Shown: positions 33,801 through 51,800 of the stretch, one piece after another | How the letters are laid out: every line of letters begins with the position of its first letter | Numbering within the stretch: position 1 is the first letter of the stretch | Source: Paralichthys olivaceus | Lineage: Eukaryota; Chordata; Actinopteri; Pleuronectiformes; Paralichthyidae | Assembly: GCF_024713975.1 (NCBI RefSeq) | Contig: NC_091095.1 | Span: 1,442,001-1,506,000 of the forward strand | DNA length: 64,000 nucleotides | Reading direction: 5' to 3' | Position numbers and translations under genes: made by a program | Notes under the pieces: generated by a model | Seen by the model: only the letters and a program-made list of their open reading frames with translations | Told to the model about the DNA's origin: nothing | Databases searched by the model: none

Positions 33801-36800
33801 CGACAACAACCACTACCCCAACTACAAAAACCACTACTCCAAAGACAACAACCACTACCCCACCAACAACAACAACCACTACCCCAACCACAACAACCAC
33901 TACCCTAACTACAACAACCACAACTCCAAAGACAACAACCACTACCCCACCAACAACAACCAATACCCCAACCACAAAAACCACTACTCCAACGACAACA
34001 ACCACTACCCCACCACCAACAACAACCACTACCCCAACCACAACAACCACTACTCCAACGACAACAACCACTACCCCACCAACCACTACCCCAACCACAA
34101 CAACCACTACTCCAACAACCACTAACCAACCAACAACAACACCCAGTACTCCAACGACAACAACCACTACTTCAACTACAACAGCTACTACTCCAACAAC
34201 CACTTCACCGACCACAACAACCACTACCCCAACTACAACAACCACTACCCCAACTACAATAGCCGCTGTTCAAACTACAACAACCACTACTCCAACTACA
34301 ACAACCAATACTCCAACCACAACATCCACTAGTCCAACCACAACAACCACTACTCCAACGACAGCAACCACTACCCCAACTACAACAACCACTTCCCCAA
34401 CCACAACAACCACTACCCCAACTACAACAACCACTACTCCAATTACAACCATGACCAGAACTACAACAACCACTACTCCAACGACAACAACCACTACCCC
34501 AACGACAACAACCACTACTCCAACGACAGCAACCACTACCCCAACTACAACAACCACTTCCCCAACCACAACAACCACTACCCCAACTACAACAACCACT
34601 ACTCCAACGACAACAACCACTACCCCAACTACAACAAACACTACCCCAACCACAACAACCACTACTCCAACCACAACATCCACTACTCCAATTACAACCA
34701 TGACCGCAACTACAACAACCACTACTCCAATGACAACGACCACTACCCCAACGACAACAACCACTACCCCAACTACAACAACCACTACCCCAACCACAAC
34801 CACTACGCCAACTACAACAACCAGTACTCCAACGACAACATCCACTACTCCAACAACAACAACCACTACCCCAACCACAACAACCACTACTCCAACCACA
34901 ACAACCACTACCCCACCAACAACAACAACCACTACCACAACCACAACAACAACTACTCCAACGACAACAACCACTACTCCAACGACAACAACCACTACCC
35001 CAACCACAACAACCACGACCCCAACCACAACAACCACTACTCCAATGACATCAACCACTACTCCAATGACATCAACCACTACTCCAGCTACAACAACCAC
35101 TACCCCAACTACAACAAAAACCAGTACCCCAACCACAACAACCACTACCCCAACTACAACAACCACTACCCCACCAACAACAACAACCACCACCCCAACC
35201 ACAACAACCACTACTCCAGCTACAACAACCACTACCCCACCAACAACAACCACTACCCCAACCACAACAACCACTACCCCAACCACAACAACCACTACCC
35301 CAACTACAACAACCACTACTCCAACTACAACAACCACTACTCAAACTACAACAACCACTACCCCACCAACAACAACAACAACCAGTACTCCAACCACAAC
35401 AACCACTACCCCAACCACAACAACCACGACCCCACCAACAACAACAACCACTGCCCCAACCACAACAACCACTACTCCAACTACAACAACCACTACTCAA
35501 ACTACAACAACCACTACCCCACCAACAACAACAACAACCAGTACTCCAACCACAACAACCACGACCCCAACCACAACAACCACTACTCCAACGACAACAA
35601 CCACTACCCCAACTACAACAACCACTACCCCAACCACAACTACCACTACCCCAACGACAACAACCACTACCCCAACCACAACAACCATTACCCCAACTAC
35701 AACAACCACTTCTCCAACGACAACAACCACTACTCCAACGACAACAACCACTACCCCACCAACAACAACAACCACTACCCCAAACACAACAACAACTACT
35801 CCAACGACAACAACCACTACTCCGAAGACAACAACCACTACCCCAACCACAACAACCACTACTCCAACGACAACAACCACTACCCCAACCACAACAACCA
35901 CCACCCCAACCACAACAACCACTACTCCAGCTACAACAACCACTACCCCACCAACAACAACAACTACTCCAACGACAACAACCACTACTCCGAAGACAAC
36001 AACCACTACCTCAACCACAACAACCACTACTCCAACGACAACAACCACTACTCCAGCTACAACAACCACTACCCCACCAACAACAACAGCCAGTACCCCA
36101 ACCACAACAACCACTACTCCAACGACAACAACCACTACCCCAACCACAACAACCACGACCCCAACCACAACAACCACGACCCCAACTACAACAACTACTC
36201 CAACAACAACAACCACTACTCCAACGACAACAACCACTACCCCAACCACAACAACCACGACCCCAACCACAACAACCACTACCCCAACCACAACAACCAC
36301 TACCCCAACCACAACAACCACGACCCCAACCACAACAACCACTACTCCAACGACAACAACCACTACCCCACCAACAACTTCAACCAGTACCCCAACCACA
36401 ACAACCACTACCCCAACTACAACAACAACTACTCCAACGACAACAACCACTACTCCAACTACAACAACCACTACCCCAAACACAACAACAACTACTCCAA
36501 CGACAACAACCACTACTCCGAAGACAACAACCACTACCCCAACCACAACAACCACTACTCCAACGACAACAACCACTACCCCACCAACAACAACAGCCAG
36601 TACCCCAACCACAACAACCACTACCCCACCAACAACAACAACCACCACCCCAACCACAACAACCACTACTCCAGCTACAACAACCACTACCCCACCAACC
36701 ACAACAACCACTTCTCCAACTACAACAACCACTACTCAAACTACAACAACCACTACCCCACCAACAACAACAACCAGTACTCCAACGACAACAACCACTA

Positions 36801-39800
36801 CCCCAACCACAACAACCACTACTCCAACGACAACAACCACGACCCCAACCAAAACAACCACTACCCCACCAACAACAACAACCACTACCCCAACCACAAC
36901 AACCACTACTCCAACCACAACAACCACTAGCCCACCAACAACAACAACCACTACCCCAACCACAACAACAACTACTCCAACTACAACAACCAGTACTCCA
37001 ACCACAACAACCACTACCCCAACCACAACAACCACGACCCCAACCACAACAACCACTACTCCAACCACAACAACCACTACCCCAACAAAAACAACCACTA
37101 CCCCAACCACAACAACCACTACCCCAACCACAACAACCACTACTCCAACCACAACAACCACTACCCCACCAACAACAACAACCACCACCCCAACCACAAC
37201 AACCACTACTCCAGCTACAACAACCACTACCCCACCAACAACAACCACTACCCCAACCACAACAACCACTACCCCAACTACAACAACCACTACTCCTACG
37301 ACAACAACCACTACCCCACCAACAACAACAACCACTACCCCAACCACAACAACCACTACCCCAACTACAACAACCAGTACTCCAACGACAACAACCACTA
37401 CTCCAACTACAACAACCACTACTCCAACTACAACAACCAGTACTCCAACGACAACAACCACTTCCCCACCAACAACAACAACCACTACCCCAACCACAAC
37501 AACCACTACCCCAACTACAACAACAACTACTCCAACGACAACAACCACTACTTCAACTACAACAACCACTACTCCAACTACAACAACCACTACTCCAACT
37601 ACAACATCCACTACTCCAATTACAACCACGACACCGACCACAACAACCACTACCCCAACTACAACAACCACTACCCCAACCACAACTACCACTACCCCAA
37701 CGACAACAACCACTACCCCAACCACAACAACCACTACCCCAACTACAACAACCACTACTCCAACGACAGCAACCACTACCCCATCAACAACAACAACCAC
37801 TGCCCCAACCACAACAACCACTACCCCATCAACAACAACAACCACTGCCCCAACCACAACAACAACTACCCCGACGACAACAACCACTACTCCAACGACA
37901 ACTACTACACCGACCACAACAACCACTACCCCAACTACAACAACCACTACACTGACCACAACAACCACTACCCCAACTACAACAACCACTACCCCAACTA
38001 CAATAGTAGCTGTTCAAACTACAACAACCAGTACTCCAACCACAACATCCACTACTCCAATTACAACCACGACCGCAACTACAACAACCACTACTCCAAT
38101 GAGAACAACCACTACCCCAACCACAACAACTACGCCAACTACAACAACCACTACTCCAACGACAACAACCACTACCCCACCAACAACAACAACCACTACC
38201 CCAACCACAACAACCACTACTCCAACTACAACAACCACTACCCCAACTACAACAACCACTACTCCAACGACAACAACCACTACCCCAACCAGAACAACCT
38301 CTACTCCAAAGACAATAACCACTACCCCACCAACAACAACAACCAATACCCCAACTACAACAACCACTACTCCAACGACAACAACCACTACCCCACCACC
38401 AACAACAACAACCAGTACTCCACCGACCACAACCACTACTTCAATTACAACAACCACTACCCCAACCACAACAAACACTACCCCAACGACAACAACCACT
38501 ACCCCAACTACAACAACCACTACTCCAAAGACAACAACCACTACCCCACCAACAACAACAACCACTACCCCAACCACAACAACCACTACCCCAACTACAA
38601 TAGCCGCTGTTCAAACTACAACAACCCCTACCCCAACAACAACAACCACTGCCCCAACAACAACAACCACTACCCCAACTACGACAACCACTGTTCCAAC
38701 TACAACAACTACCCCAACATCAACAACTACTACCCCAACATCAACAACCACTACCCCAACTACAACAACCACTACTCCAACTACAACAACCACTACCCAA
38801 ACCACAACCACTACGCCAACTACAACAACCACTACTCCAACGACAACAACCACTACCCCACCAACAACAACAACCAATACCCCAACATCAACAACCACTA
38901 CTCCAACGACTACAACCACTACCCCACCACCAACAACAACAACCAGTACTCCACCGACAACAACCACTACTTCAATTACAACAGCTACTATTCTAACAAC
39001 CACTTCACCGACCACAACAACCACTACCCCAACTACAACAACCACTACCCCAACTACAATAGCCGCTGTTCAAACTACAACAACCCCTACCCCAACAACA
39101 ACAACCACTACCCAAACTACGACAACCACTGTTCCAACTACAACAACTACCCCAACATCAACAACTACTACCCCAACATCAACAACCACTACCCCAACTA
39201 CAACAACCACTACTCCAATGACAACAACCACTACCCCAACGACAACAACCACTACTCCAACGACAACAACCACTACCCCAACTACAACAACCACTACCCA
39301 AACCACATCCACTACGCCAACTACAACAACCACTACTCCAACGACAACAACCACTACCCCACCAACAACAACAACCACTAACCCAACCACAACAACCACT
39401 ACCCCAACGACAACAACCACTACCCCACCAACAACAACAACCAATACCCCAACCACAACAACCACTACTCCAACGACAACAACCACTACTCCAACGACAA
39501 CTACTACACCGACCACAACAACCACTACCCAAACCACATCCACTACGCCAACTACAACAACCACTACTCCAACGACAACAACCACTACCCCATCAACAAC
39601 AACAACCACTGCCCCAACCACAACAACAACTACCCCGACGACAACAACCACTACTCCAACGACAACTACTACACCGACCACAACAACCACTACCCCAACT
39701 ACAACAACCACTACTCCAACGACAACCACTACACTGACCACAACAACCACTACCCCGACTACAACAACCACTACCCCAACTACAATAGTAGCTGTTCAAA

Positions 39801-42800
39801 CTACAACAACCAGTACTCCAACCACAACATCCACTACTCCAACCACAACATCCACTACTCCAATTACAACCACGACCGCAACTACAACAACCACTACTCC
39901 AATGACAACAACCACTACCCCAACCACAACAACTACGCCAACTACAACAACCACTACTCCAACGACAACAACCACTACCCCACCAACAACAACAACCCCT
40001 ACCCCAACTACAACAACCACTGCCCCAACAACAACAACCACTACCCCAACTACAACAACCACTACTCCAACGACAACAACCACTACCCCAACCAGAACAA
40101 CCTCTACTCCAAAGACAATAACCACTACCCCACCAACAACAACAACCAATACCCCAACTACAACAACCACTACTCCAACGACAACAACCACTACCCCACC
40201 ACCAACAACAACAACCAGTACTCCACCGACAACAACCACTACTTCAATTACAACAACCACTACCCCAACCACAACAACCACTACCCCAACGACAACAACC
40301 ACTACCCCAACTACAACAACCACTACTCCAAAGACAACAACCACTACCCCACCAACAACAACAACCACTACCCCAACCACAACAACCACTACCCCAACTA
40401 CAATAGCCGCTGTTCAAACTACAACAACCCCTACCCCAACAACAACAACCACTGCCCCAACAACAACAACCACTACCCCAACTACGACAACCACTGTTCC
40501 AACTACAACAACTACCCCAACATCAACAACTACTACCCCAACATCAACAACCACTACCCCAACTACAACAACCACTACTCCAACTACAACAATCACTACC
40601 CAAACCACAACCACTACGCCAACTACAACAACCACTACCCCACCAACAACAACAACCAATACCCCAACATCAACAACCACTACTCCAACGACAACAACCA
40701 CTACCCCACCAACAACAACAACCAATACCCCAACATCAACAACCACTACTCCAACGACAACAACCACTACCCCACCACCAACAACAACAACCAGTACTCC
40801 ACCGACAACAACCACTACTTCAATTACAACAGCTACTATTCTAACAACCACTTCACCGACCACAACAACCACTACCCCAACTACAACAACCACTACCCCA
40901 ACTACAATAGCCGCTGTTCAAACTACAACAACCCCTACCCCAACTACAACAACCACTGCCCCAACAACAACAACCACTACCCAAACTATGACAACCACTG
41001 TTCCAACTACAACAACTACCCCAACATCAACAACTACTACCCCAACATCAACAACCACTACCCCAACTACAACAACCACTACTCCAATGACAACAACCAC
41101 TACCCCAACGACAACAACCACTACTCCAACAACAACAACCACTACCCCAACTACAACAACCACTACCCAAACCACATCCACTACGCCAACTACAACAACC
41201 ACTACTCCAACGACAACAACCACTACCCCACCAACAACAACAACCACTAACCCAACCACAACAACCACTACCCCAACGACAACAACCACTACCCCACCAA
41301 CAACAACAACCAATACCCCAACCACAACAACCACTACTCCAACGACAACAACCACTACTCCAACGACAACAACCACTACCCCACCAACAACAACAACCAC
41401 TACCCCAACCACAACAACCACTACTCCAACGACAACAACCACTACTCCAACGACAACAACCACTACCCCACCAACAACAACAACCACAACAACCACTACC
41501 CCAACGACAACAACCACTACCCCACCAACAACAACAACCAATACCCCAACAACAACAACCAATACCCCAACCACAACAACCACTACCCCACCACCAACAA
41601 CAACAACCAGTACTCCACCGACAACAACCACTACTTCAATTACAACAGCTACTACTCCAACAACCACTTCACCGACCACAACAACCACTACCCCAACTAC
41701 AACAACCACTGCCCCAACAACAACAACCACTACCCCAACTACGACAACCACTGTTCCAACTACAACAACTACCCCAACATCAACAACTACTACCCCAACA
41801 TCAACAACCACTACCCCAACTACAACAACCACAACTCCAATGACAACAACCACTACCCCAACGACAACAACCACTACTCCAACGACAACAACAACCACTA
41901 CCCCAACCACTACCCCAACTACAACAACCACTACCCCAACTACAATAGCCGCTGTTCAAACTACAACAACCCCTACCCCAACTACAACAACCACTGCCCC
42001 AACAACAACAACCACTACCCCAACTACGACAACCACGACCCCACCAACAACAACAACCACTACCCCAACCACAACAACCACTACTCCAACGACAACAACC
42101 ACTACCCCACCAACAACAACAACCAATACCCCAACCACAACAACCACTACTCCAACGACAACAACCACTACCCCACCACCAACAACAACAACCAGTACTC
42201 CACCGACAACAACCACTACTTCAATTACAACAACCACTACCCCACCAACAACAACAACCACTACCCCAACCACAACAACCACTACACCAACGACAACAAC
42301 CACTACCCCAACTACAACAACCAATACTCCAAAGACAACAACCACTACCCCACCAACAACAACAACCACTACCCCAACCACAACAACCACTACCCTAACT
42401 ACAACAACCACAACTCCAAAGACAACAACCACTACCCCACCAACAACAACCAATACCCCAACCACAAAAACCACTACTCCAACGACAACAACCACTACCC
42501 CACCACCAACAACAACCACTACCCCAACTACAATAGTAGCTGTTCAAACTACAACAACCAGTACTCCAACCACAACATCCACTACTCCAATTACAACCAC
42601 GACCGCAACTACAACAACCACTACTCCAATGAGAACAACCACTACCCCAACCACAACAACTACGCCAACTACAACAACCACTACTCCAACGACAACAACC
42701 ACTACCCCACCAACAACAACAACCACTACCCCAACCACAACAACCACTACTCCAACTACAACAACCACTACCCCAACTACAACAACCACTACTCCAACGA

Positions 42801-45800
42801 CAACAACCACTACCCCAACCAGAACAACCTCTACTCCAAAGACAATAACCACTACCCCACCAACAACAACAACCAATACCCCAACTACAACAACCACTAC
42901 TCCAACGACAACAACCACTACCCCACCACCAACAACAACAACCAGTACTCCACCGACCACAACCACTACTTCAATTACAACAACCACTACCCCAACCACA
43001 ACAAACACTACCCCAACGACAACAACCACTACCCCAACTACAACAACCACTACTCCAAAGACAACAACCACTACCCCACCAACAACAACAACCACTACCC
43101 CAACCACAACAACCACTACCCCAACTACAATAGCCGCTGTTCAAACTACAACAACCCCTACCCCAACAACAACAACCACTGCCCCAACAACAACAACCAC
43201 TACCCCAACTACGACAACCACTGTTCCAACTACAACAACTACCCCAACATCAACAACTACTACCCCAACATCAACAACCACTACCCCAACTACAACAACC
43301 ACTACTCCAACTACAACAACCACTACCCAAACCACAACCACTACGCCAACTACAACAACCACTACTCCAACGACAACAACCACTACCCCACCAACAACAA
43401 CAACCAATACCCCAACATCAACAACCACTACTCCAACGACTACAACCACTACCCCACCACCAACAACAACAACCAGTACTCCACCGACAACAACCACTAC
43501 TTCAATTACAACAGCTACTATTCTAACAACCACTTCACCGACCACAACAACCACTACCCCAACTACAACAACCACTACCCCAACTACAATAGCCGCTGTT
43601 CAAACTACAACAACCCCTACCCCAACAACAACAACCACTACCCAAACTACGACAACCACTGTTCCAACTACAACAACTACCCCAACATCAACAACTACTA
43701 CCCCAACATCAACAACCACTACCCCAACTACAACAACCACTACTCCAATGACAACAACCACTACCCCAACGACAACAACCACTACTCCAACGACAACAAC
43801 CACTACCCCAACTACAACAACCACTACCCAAACCACATCCACTACGCCAACTACAACAACCACTACTCCAACGACAACAACCACTACCCCACCAACAACA
43901 ACAACCACTAACCCAACCACAACAACCACTACCCCAACGACAACAACCACTACCCCACCAACAACAACAACCAATACCCCAACCACAACAACCACTACTC
44001 CAACGACAACAACCACTACTCCAACGACAACAACCACTACCCCATCAACAACAACAACCACTGCCCCAACCACAACAACAACTACCCCGACGACAACAAC
44101 CACTACTCCAACGACAACCACTACACTGACCACAACAACCACTACCCCGACTACAACAACCACTACCCCAACTACAATAGTAGCTGTTCAAACTACAACA
44201 ACCAGTACTCCAACCACAACATCCACTACTCCAACCACAACATCCACTACTCCAATTACAACCACGACCGCAACTACAACAACCACTACTCCAATGACAA
44301 CAACCACTACCCCAACCACAACAACTACGCCAACTACAACAACCACTACTCCAACGACAACAACCACTACCCCACCAACAACAACAACCCCTACCCCAAC
44401 TACAACAACCACTGCCCCAACAACAACAACCACTACCCCAACTACAACAACCACTACTCCAACGACAACAACCACTACCCCAACCAGAACAACCTCTACT
44501 CCAAAGACAATAACCACTACCCCACCAACAACAACAACCAATACCCCAACTACAACAACCACTACTCCAACGACAACAACCACTACCCCACCACCAACAA
44601 CAACAACCAGTACTCCACCGACAACAACCACTACTTCAATTACAACAACCACTACCCCAACCACAACAACCACTACCCCAACGACAACAACCACTACCCC
44701 AACGACAACAACCACTACTCCAAAGACAACAACCACTACCCCACCAACAACAACAACCACTACCCCAACCACAACAACCACTACCCCAACTACAATAGCC
44801 GCTGTTCAAACTACAACAACCCCTACCCCAACAACAACAACCACTGCCCCAACAACAACAACCACTACCCCAACTACGACAACCACTGTTCCAACTACAA
44901 CAACTACCCCAACATCAACAACTACTACCCCAACATCAACAACCACTACCCCAACTACAACAACCACTACTCCAACTACAACAATCACTACCCAAACCAC
45001 AACCACTACGCCAACTACAACAACCACTACCCCACCAACAACAACAACCAATACCCCAACATCAACAACCACTACTCCAACGACAACAACCACTACCCCA
45101 CCAACAACAACAACCAATACCCCAACATCAACAACCACTACTCCAACGACAACAACCACTACCCCACCACCAACAACAACAACCAGTACTCCACCGACAA
45201 CAACCACTACTTCAATTACAACAGCTACTATTCTAACAACCACTTCACCGACCACAACAACCACTACCCCAACTACAACAACCACTACCCCAACTACAAT
45301 AGCCGCTGTTCAAACTACAACAACCCCTACCCCAACTACAACAACCACTGCCCCAACAACAACAACCACTACCCAAACTATGACAACCACTGTTCCAACT
45401 ACAACAACTACCCCAACATCAACAACTACTACCCCAACATCAACAACCACTACCCCAACTACAACAACCACTACTCCAATGACAACAACCACTACCCCAA
45501 CGACAACAACCACTACTCCAACGACAACAACCACTACCCCAACTACAACAACCACTACCCAAACCACATCCACTACGCCAACTACAACAACCACTACTCC
45601 AACGACAACAACCACTACCCCACCAACAACAACAACCACTAACCCAACCACAACAACCACTACCCCAACGACAACAACCACTACCCCACCAACAACAACA
45701 ACCAATACCCCAACCACAACAACCACTACTCCAACGACAACAACCACTACTCCAACGACAACAACCACTACCCCACCAACAACAACAACCACTACCCCAA

Positions 45801-48800
45801 CCACAACAACCACTACTCCAACGACAACAACCACTACTCCAACGACAACAACCACTACCCCACCAACAACAACAACCACAACAACCACTACCCCAACGAC
45901 AACAACCACTACCCCACCAACAACAACAACCAATACCCCAACAACAACAACCAATACCCCAACCACAACAACCACTACCCCACCACCAACAACAACAACC
46001 AGTACTCCACCGACAACAACCACTACTTCAATTACAACAGCTACTACTCCAACAACCACTTCACCGACCACAACAACCACTACCCCAACTACAACAACCA
46101 CTGCCCCAACAACAACAACCACTACCCCAACTACGACAACCACTGTTCCAACTACAACAACTACCCCAACATCAACAACTACTACCCCAACATCAACAAC
46201 CACTACCCCAACTACAACAACCACAACTCCAATGACAACAACCACTACCCCAACGACAACAACCACTACTCCAACGACAACAACAACCACTACCCCAACC
46301 ACTACCCCAACTACAACAACCACTACCCCAACTACAATAGCCGCTGTTCAAACTACAACAACCCCTACCCCAACTACAACAACCACTGCCCCAACAACAA
46401 CAACCACTACCCCAACTACGACAACCACGACCCCACCAACAACAACAACCACTACCCCAACCACAACAACCACTACTCCAACGACAACAACCACTACCCC
46501 ACCAACAACAACAACCAATACCCCAACCACAACAACCACTACTCCAACGACAACAACCACTACCCCACCACCAACAACAACAACCAGTACTCCACCGACA
46601 ACAACCACTACTTCAATTACAACAACCACTACCCCACCAACAACAACAACCACTACCCCAACCACAACAACCACTACCCCAACGACAACAACCACTACCC
46701 CAACTACAACAACCAATACTCCAAAGACAACAACCACTACCCCACCAACAACAACAACCACTACCCCAACCACAACAACCACTACCCTAACTACAACAAC
46801 CACAACTCCAAAGACAACAACCACTACCCCACCAACAACAACCAATACCCCAACCACAAAAACCACTACTCCAACGACAACAACCACTACCCCACCACCA
46901 ACAACAACCACTACCCCAACCACAACAACAACTACTCCAACGACAACAACCACTACTCCGAAGACAACAACCACTACCCCAACCACAACAACCACTACTC
47001 CAACGACAACAACCACTACCCCAACCACAACAACCACCACCCCAACCACAACAACCACTACTCCAGCTACAACAACCACTACCCCACCAACAACAACCAC
47101 TACCCCAACCACAACAACCACTACCCCAACTACAACAACCACTACTCCTACGACAACAACCACTACCCCACCAACAACAACAACCACTACCCCAACCACA
47201 ACAACCACTACTCCAACTACAACAACCACTACCCCACCAACAACAACAACAAGAACCAGTACTCCAACCACAACAACCACTACCCCAACCACAACAACCA
47301 CTACTCCAACGACAACAACCACTACCCCAACCACAACAACCACGACCCCAACCACAACAACCACGACCCCAACTACAACAACTACTCCAACAACAACAAC
47401 CACTACTCCAACGACAACAACCACTACCCCAACCACAACAACCACGACCCCAACCACAACAACCACTACCCCAACCACAACAACCACTACCCCAACCACA
47501 ACAACCACGACCCCAACCACAACAACCACTACTCCAACGACAACAACCACTACCCCACCAACAACTTCAACCAGTACCCCAACCACAACAACCACTACCC
47601 CAACTACAACAACAACTACTCCAACGACAACAACCACTACTCCAACTACAACAACCACTACCCCAAACACAACAACAACTACTCCAACGACAACAACCAC
47701 TACTCCGAAGACAACAACCACTACCCCAACCACAACAACCACTACTCCAACGACAACAACCACTACTCCAGCTACAACAACCACTACCCCACCAACAACA
47801 ACAGCCAGTACCCCAACCACAACAACCACTACCCCACCAACAACAACAACCACCACCCCAACCACAACAACCACTACTCCAGCTACAACAACCACTACCC
47901 CACCAACCACAACAACCACTTCTCCAACTACAACAACCACTACTCAAACTACAACAACCACTACCCCACCAACAACAACAACCAGTACTCCAACGACAAC
48001 AACCACTACCCCAACCACAACAACCACTACTCCAACGACAACAACCACGACCCCAACCAAAACAACCACTACCCCACCAACAACAACAACCACTACCCCA
48101 ACCACAACAACCACTACTCCAACCACAACAACCACTACCCCACCAACAACAACAACCACTACCCCAACCACAACAACAACTACTCCAACTACAACAACCA
48201 TTACTCCAACGACAACAACCACTACCCCAACCACAACAACCACGACCCCAACCACAACAACCACTACTCCAACCACAACAACCACTACCCCAACGACAAC
48301 AACCACTACCCCAACTACAACAACCACTACCCCAACCACAACAACCACTACTCCAACCACAACAACCGCTACCCCACCAACAACAACAACCACCACCCCA
48401 ACCACAACAACCACTACTCCAGCTACAACAACCACTACCCCACCAACAACAACCACTACCCCAACCACAACAACCACTACCCCAACTACAACAACCACTA
48501 CTCCTACGACAACAACCACTACCCCACCAACAACAACAACCACTACCCCAACCACAACAACCACTACCCCAACTACAACAACCAGTACTCCAACGACAAC
48601 AACCACTACTCCAACTACAACAACCGCTACTCCAACTACAACAACCAGTACTCCAACGACAACAACCACTTCCCCACCAACAACAACAACCACTACCCCA
48701 ACCACAACAACCACTACCCCAACTACAACAACAACTACTCCAACGACAACAACCACTACTTCAACTACAACAACCACTACTCCAACTACAACAACCACTA

Positions 48801-51800
48801 CTCCAACTACAACATCCACTACTCCAATTACAACAACCACTACCCCACCAACAACAACAACCACTACCCCAACCACAACAACCACTACCCCAACGACAAC
48901 AACCACTACCCCAACTACAACAACCACTACTCCAAAGACAACAACCACTACCCCACCAACAACAACAACCACTACCCCAACCACAACAACCACTACCCTA
49001 ACTACAACAACCACAACTCCAAAGACAACAACCACTACCCCACCAACAACAACCAATACCCCAACCACAAAAACCACTACTCCAACGACAACAACCACTA
49101 CCCCACCACCAACAACAACCAGTACTCCAACGACAACAACCACTACTTCAACTACAACAACCAATACTCCAACTACAATAGCCGCTGTTCAAACTACAAC
49201 AACCACTACTCCAACTACAACAACCAATACTCCAATTACAACCACGACCACAACTACAACAACCACTACTCCAACGACAACAACCACTACCCCAACGACA
49301 GCAACCACTACCCCACCAACCACTACCCCAACCACAACAACCACTACCCCACCAACAACAACACCCAGTACTCCAACGACAACAACCACTACTTCAACTA
49401 CAACAACCAATACTCCAACTACAATAGCCGCTGTTCAAACTACAACAACCACTACTCCAACTACAACAACCAATACTCCAACCACAACATCCACTACTCC
49501 AACCACAACATCCACTACTCCAATTACAACCACGACCACAACTACAACAACCACTACTCCAACGACAACAACCACTACCCCAACGACAGCAACCACTACC
49601 CCAACTACAACAACCACTTCCCCAACCACAACAACCACTACCCCAACTACAACAACCACTACTCCAACGACAACAACCACTACCCCAACTACAACAAACA
49701 CTACCCCAACCACAACAACCACTACCCCAACTACAACAACCACTCCTCCAACGACAACAACCACAACCCCACCAACAACAACAACCACTACCCCACCAAC
49801 AACAACAACAACCAGTACTCCACCTACAACAACCACTACTTCAACGACAACAACCACTACCCGACCAACAACAACAACCACTACCCCAACTACAACAACC
49901 ACTACTCCAACTACAACAACCACTACCCCACCAACAACAACAACAACCAGTACTCCACCTACAACAACCTCTACTTCAACGACAACAACCACTACCCGAC
50001 CAACAACAACAACCACTACCCCAACCACAACAACCACTACCCCAACTACAACAACCATAACTCCAAAGACAATAACCACTACCCCACCAACAACAACAAC
50101 CACTACCCCAACTACAACAACCACTACTCCAACTACAACAACCACTACCCCACCAACAACAACAACAACCAGTACTCCACCTACAACAACCACTACTTCG
50201 ACTACAACAGCTACTACTCCAACAACCACTGCCCCGACAACAACAACCACTACCACAACTAAGACAACCACTGTTCCAACTACAACAACAACTACCCCAA
50301 CAACGACAACCACTACCCCGACTACAACAACCACTACCCCAACTACAATTACCAGTACCCCGACTACAACAACCACTACAACAACCACTGTTCCAGCGAC
50401 AACAACCACTACTCCAACAACAACCACTGTTCCAACTACAACAATAACTACCCCAACAGCAAAAACCAATTCCCCAAGTACGACAACCACTTCCCCAACT
50501 ACAACAACCACCGTTCAAACTACAACAACTACCCCAACAACAACAACCACTACCCTGACTACAAGAACCACTGTTCCAACTACAACAACTACCCCAACAA
50601 CAACAACCACTACCCCTACTACAACAACCACTGTTCCAACTACAACAACTACTACCCCAACAACAATGACTACCCCAACTACAACAATCACTGTCCCAAC
50701 TACAACAACAACTACCCCAACATCAACAACCACTGTGCCAACTACAACAACAACTACCCCACCAACAACAACAACCACTACCCCGATTACAACAACCACT
50801 ATTCCAACTACAACAACCACTACCCCAACTACAACAACTACCCCAACAACAACAACCACTACCCCGACTACAACAACCACTGTGCCAACTACAACAACTA
50901 CTACCCCAACAACAACAACCACTACCCCAACTACAACAACCACTACTCCAACGACAACAACCACTACCCCAGCTACAACAACCTCTACTTCAACGACAAC
51001 AACCACTACCCGACCAACAACAACAACCACTACCCCAACCACAACAACCACTACCCCAACTACAACAACCATAACTCCAAAGACAATAACCACTACCCCA
51101 CCAACAACAACAACCACTACCCCAACTACAACAACCACTACTCCAACTACAACAACCACTACCCCACCAACAACAACAACAACAACCAGTACTCCACCTA
51201 CAACAACCACTACTTCAACTACAACAGCTACTACTCCAACAACCACTGCCCCGACAACAACAACCACTACCCCAACTAAGACAACCACTGTTCCAACTAC
51301 AACAACAACTACCCCAACAACGACAACCACTACCCCGACTACAACAACCACTACCCCAACTACAATTACCAGTACCCCGACTACAACAACCACTACAACA
51401 ACCACTGTTCCAGCGACAACAACCACTACTCCAACAACAACCACTGTTCCAACTACAACAATAACTACCCCAACAGCAAAAACCAATTCCCCAAGTACGA
51501 CAACCACTTCCCCAACTACAACAACCACCGTTCAAACTACAACAACTACCCCAACAACAACAACCACTACCCTGACTACAAGAACCACTGTTCCAACTAC
51601 AACAACTACTACCCCAACAACAACGACTACCCCAACTACAACAATCACTGTCCCAACTACAACAACAACTACCCCAACATCAACAACCACTACCCCAACT
51701 ACAACAATCACTACAACAACCACTGTTCCAACTACAACAACTACTACTCCAACAACAACAACTACTGGCCCAACTACAACAACCACTGTCCCAACTACAA

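Larger units (their letters stand above)
30349..49446 (+). repeat. Zone with 19 hydrophobic I-(V/A)-A-V-Q islands
   Basis: The sequence acaatag(c/t)(c/a)gctgttcaa encodes TTI(V/A)AVQ. It occurs near 30352, 33291, 34259, 38003, 38600, 39060, 39785, 40403, 40908, 41944, 42533, 43130, 43590, 44177, 44795, 45300, 46338, 49178 and 49432. Each copy breaks the Thr/Pro monotony with a short nonpolar segment. None is seen before 30.3 kb or after 49.5 kb. Confidence 0.85.
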
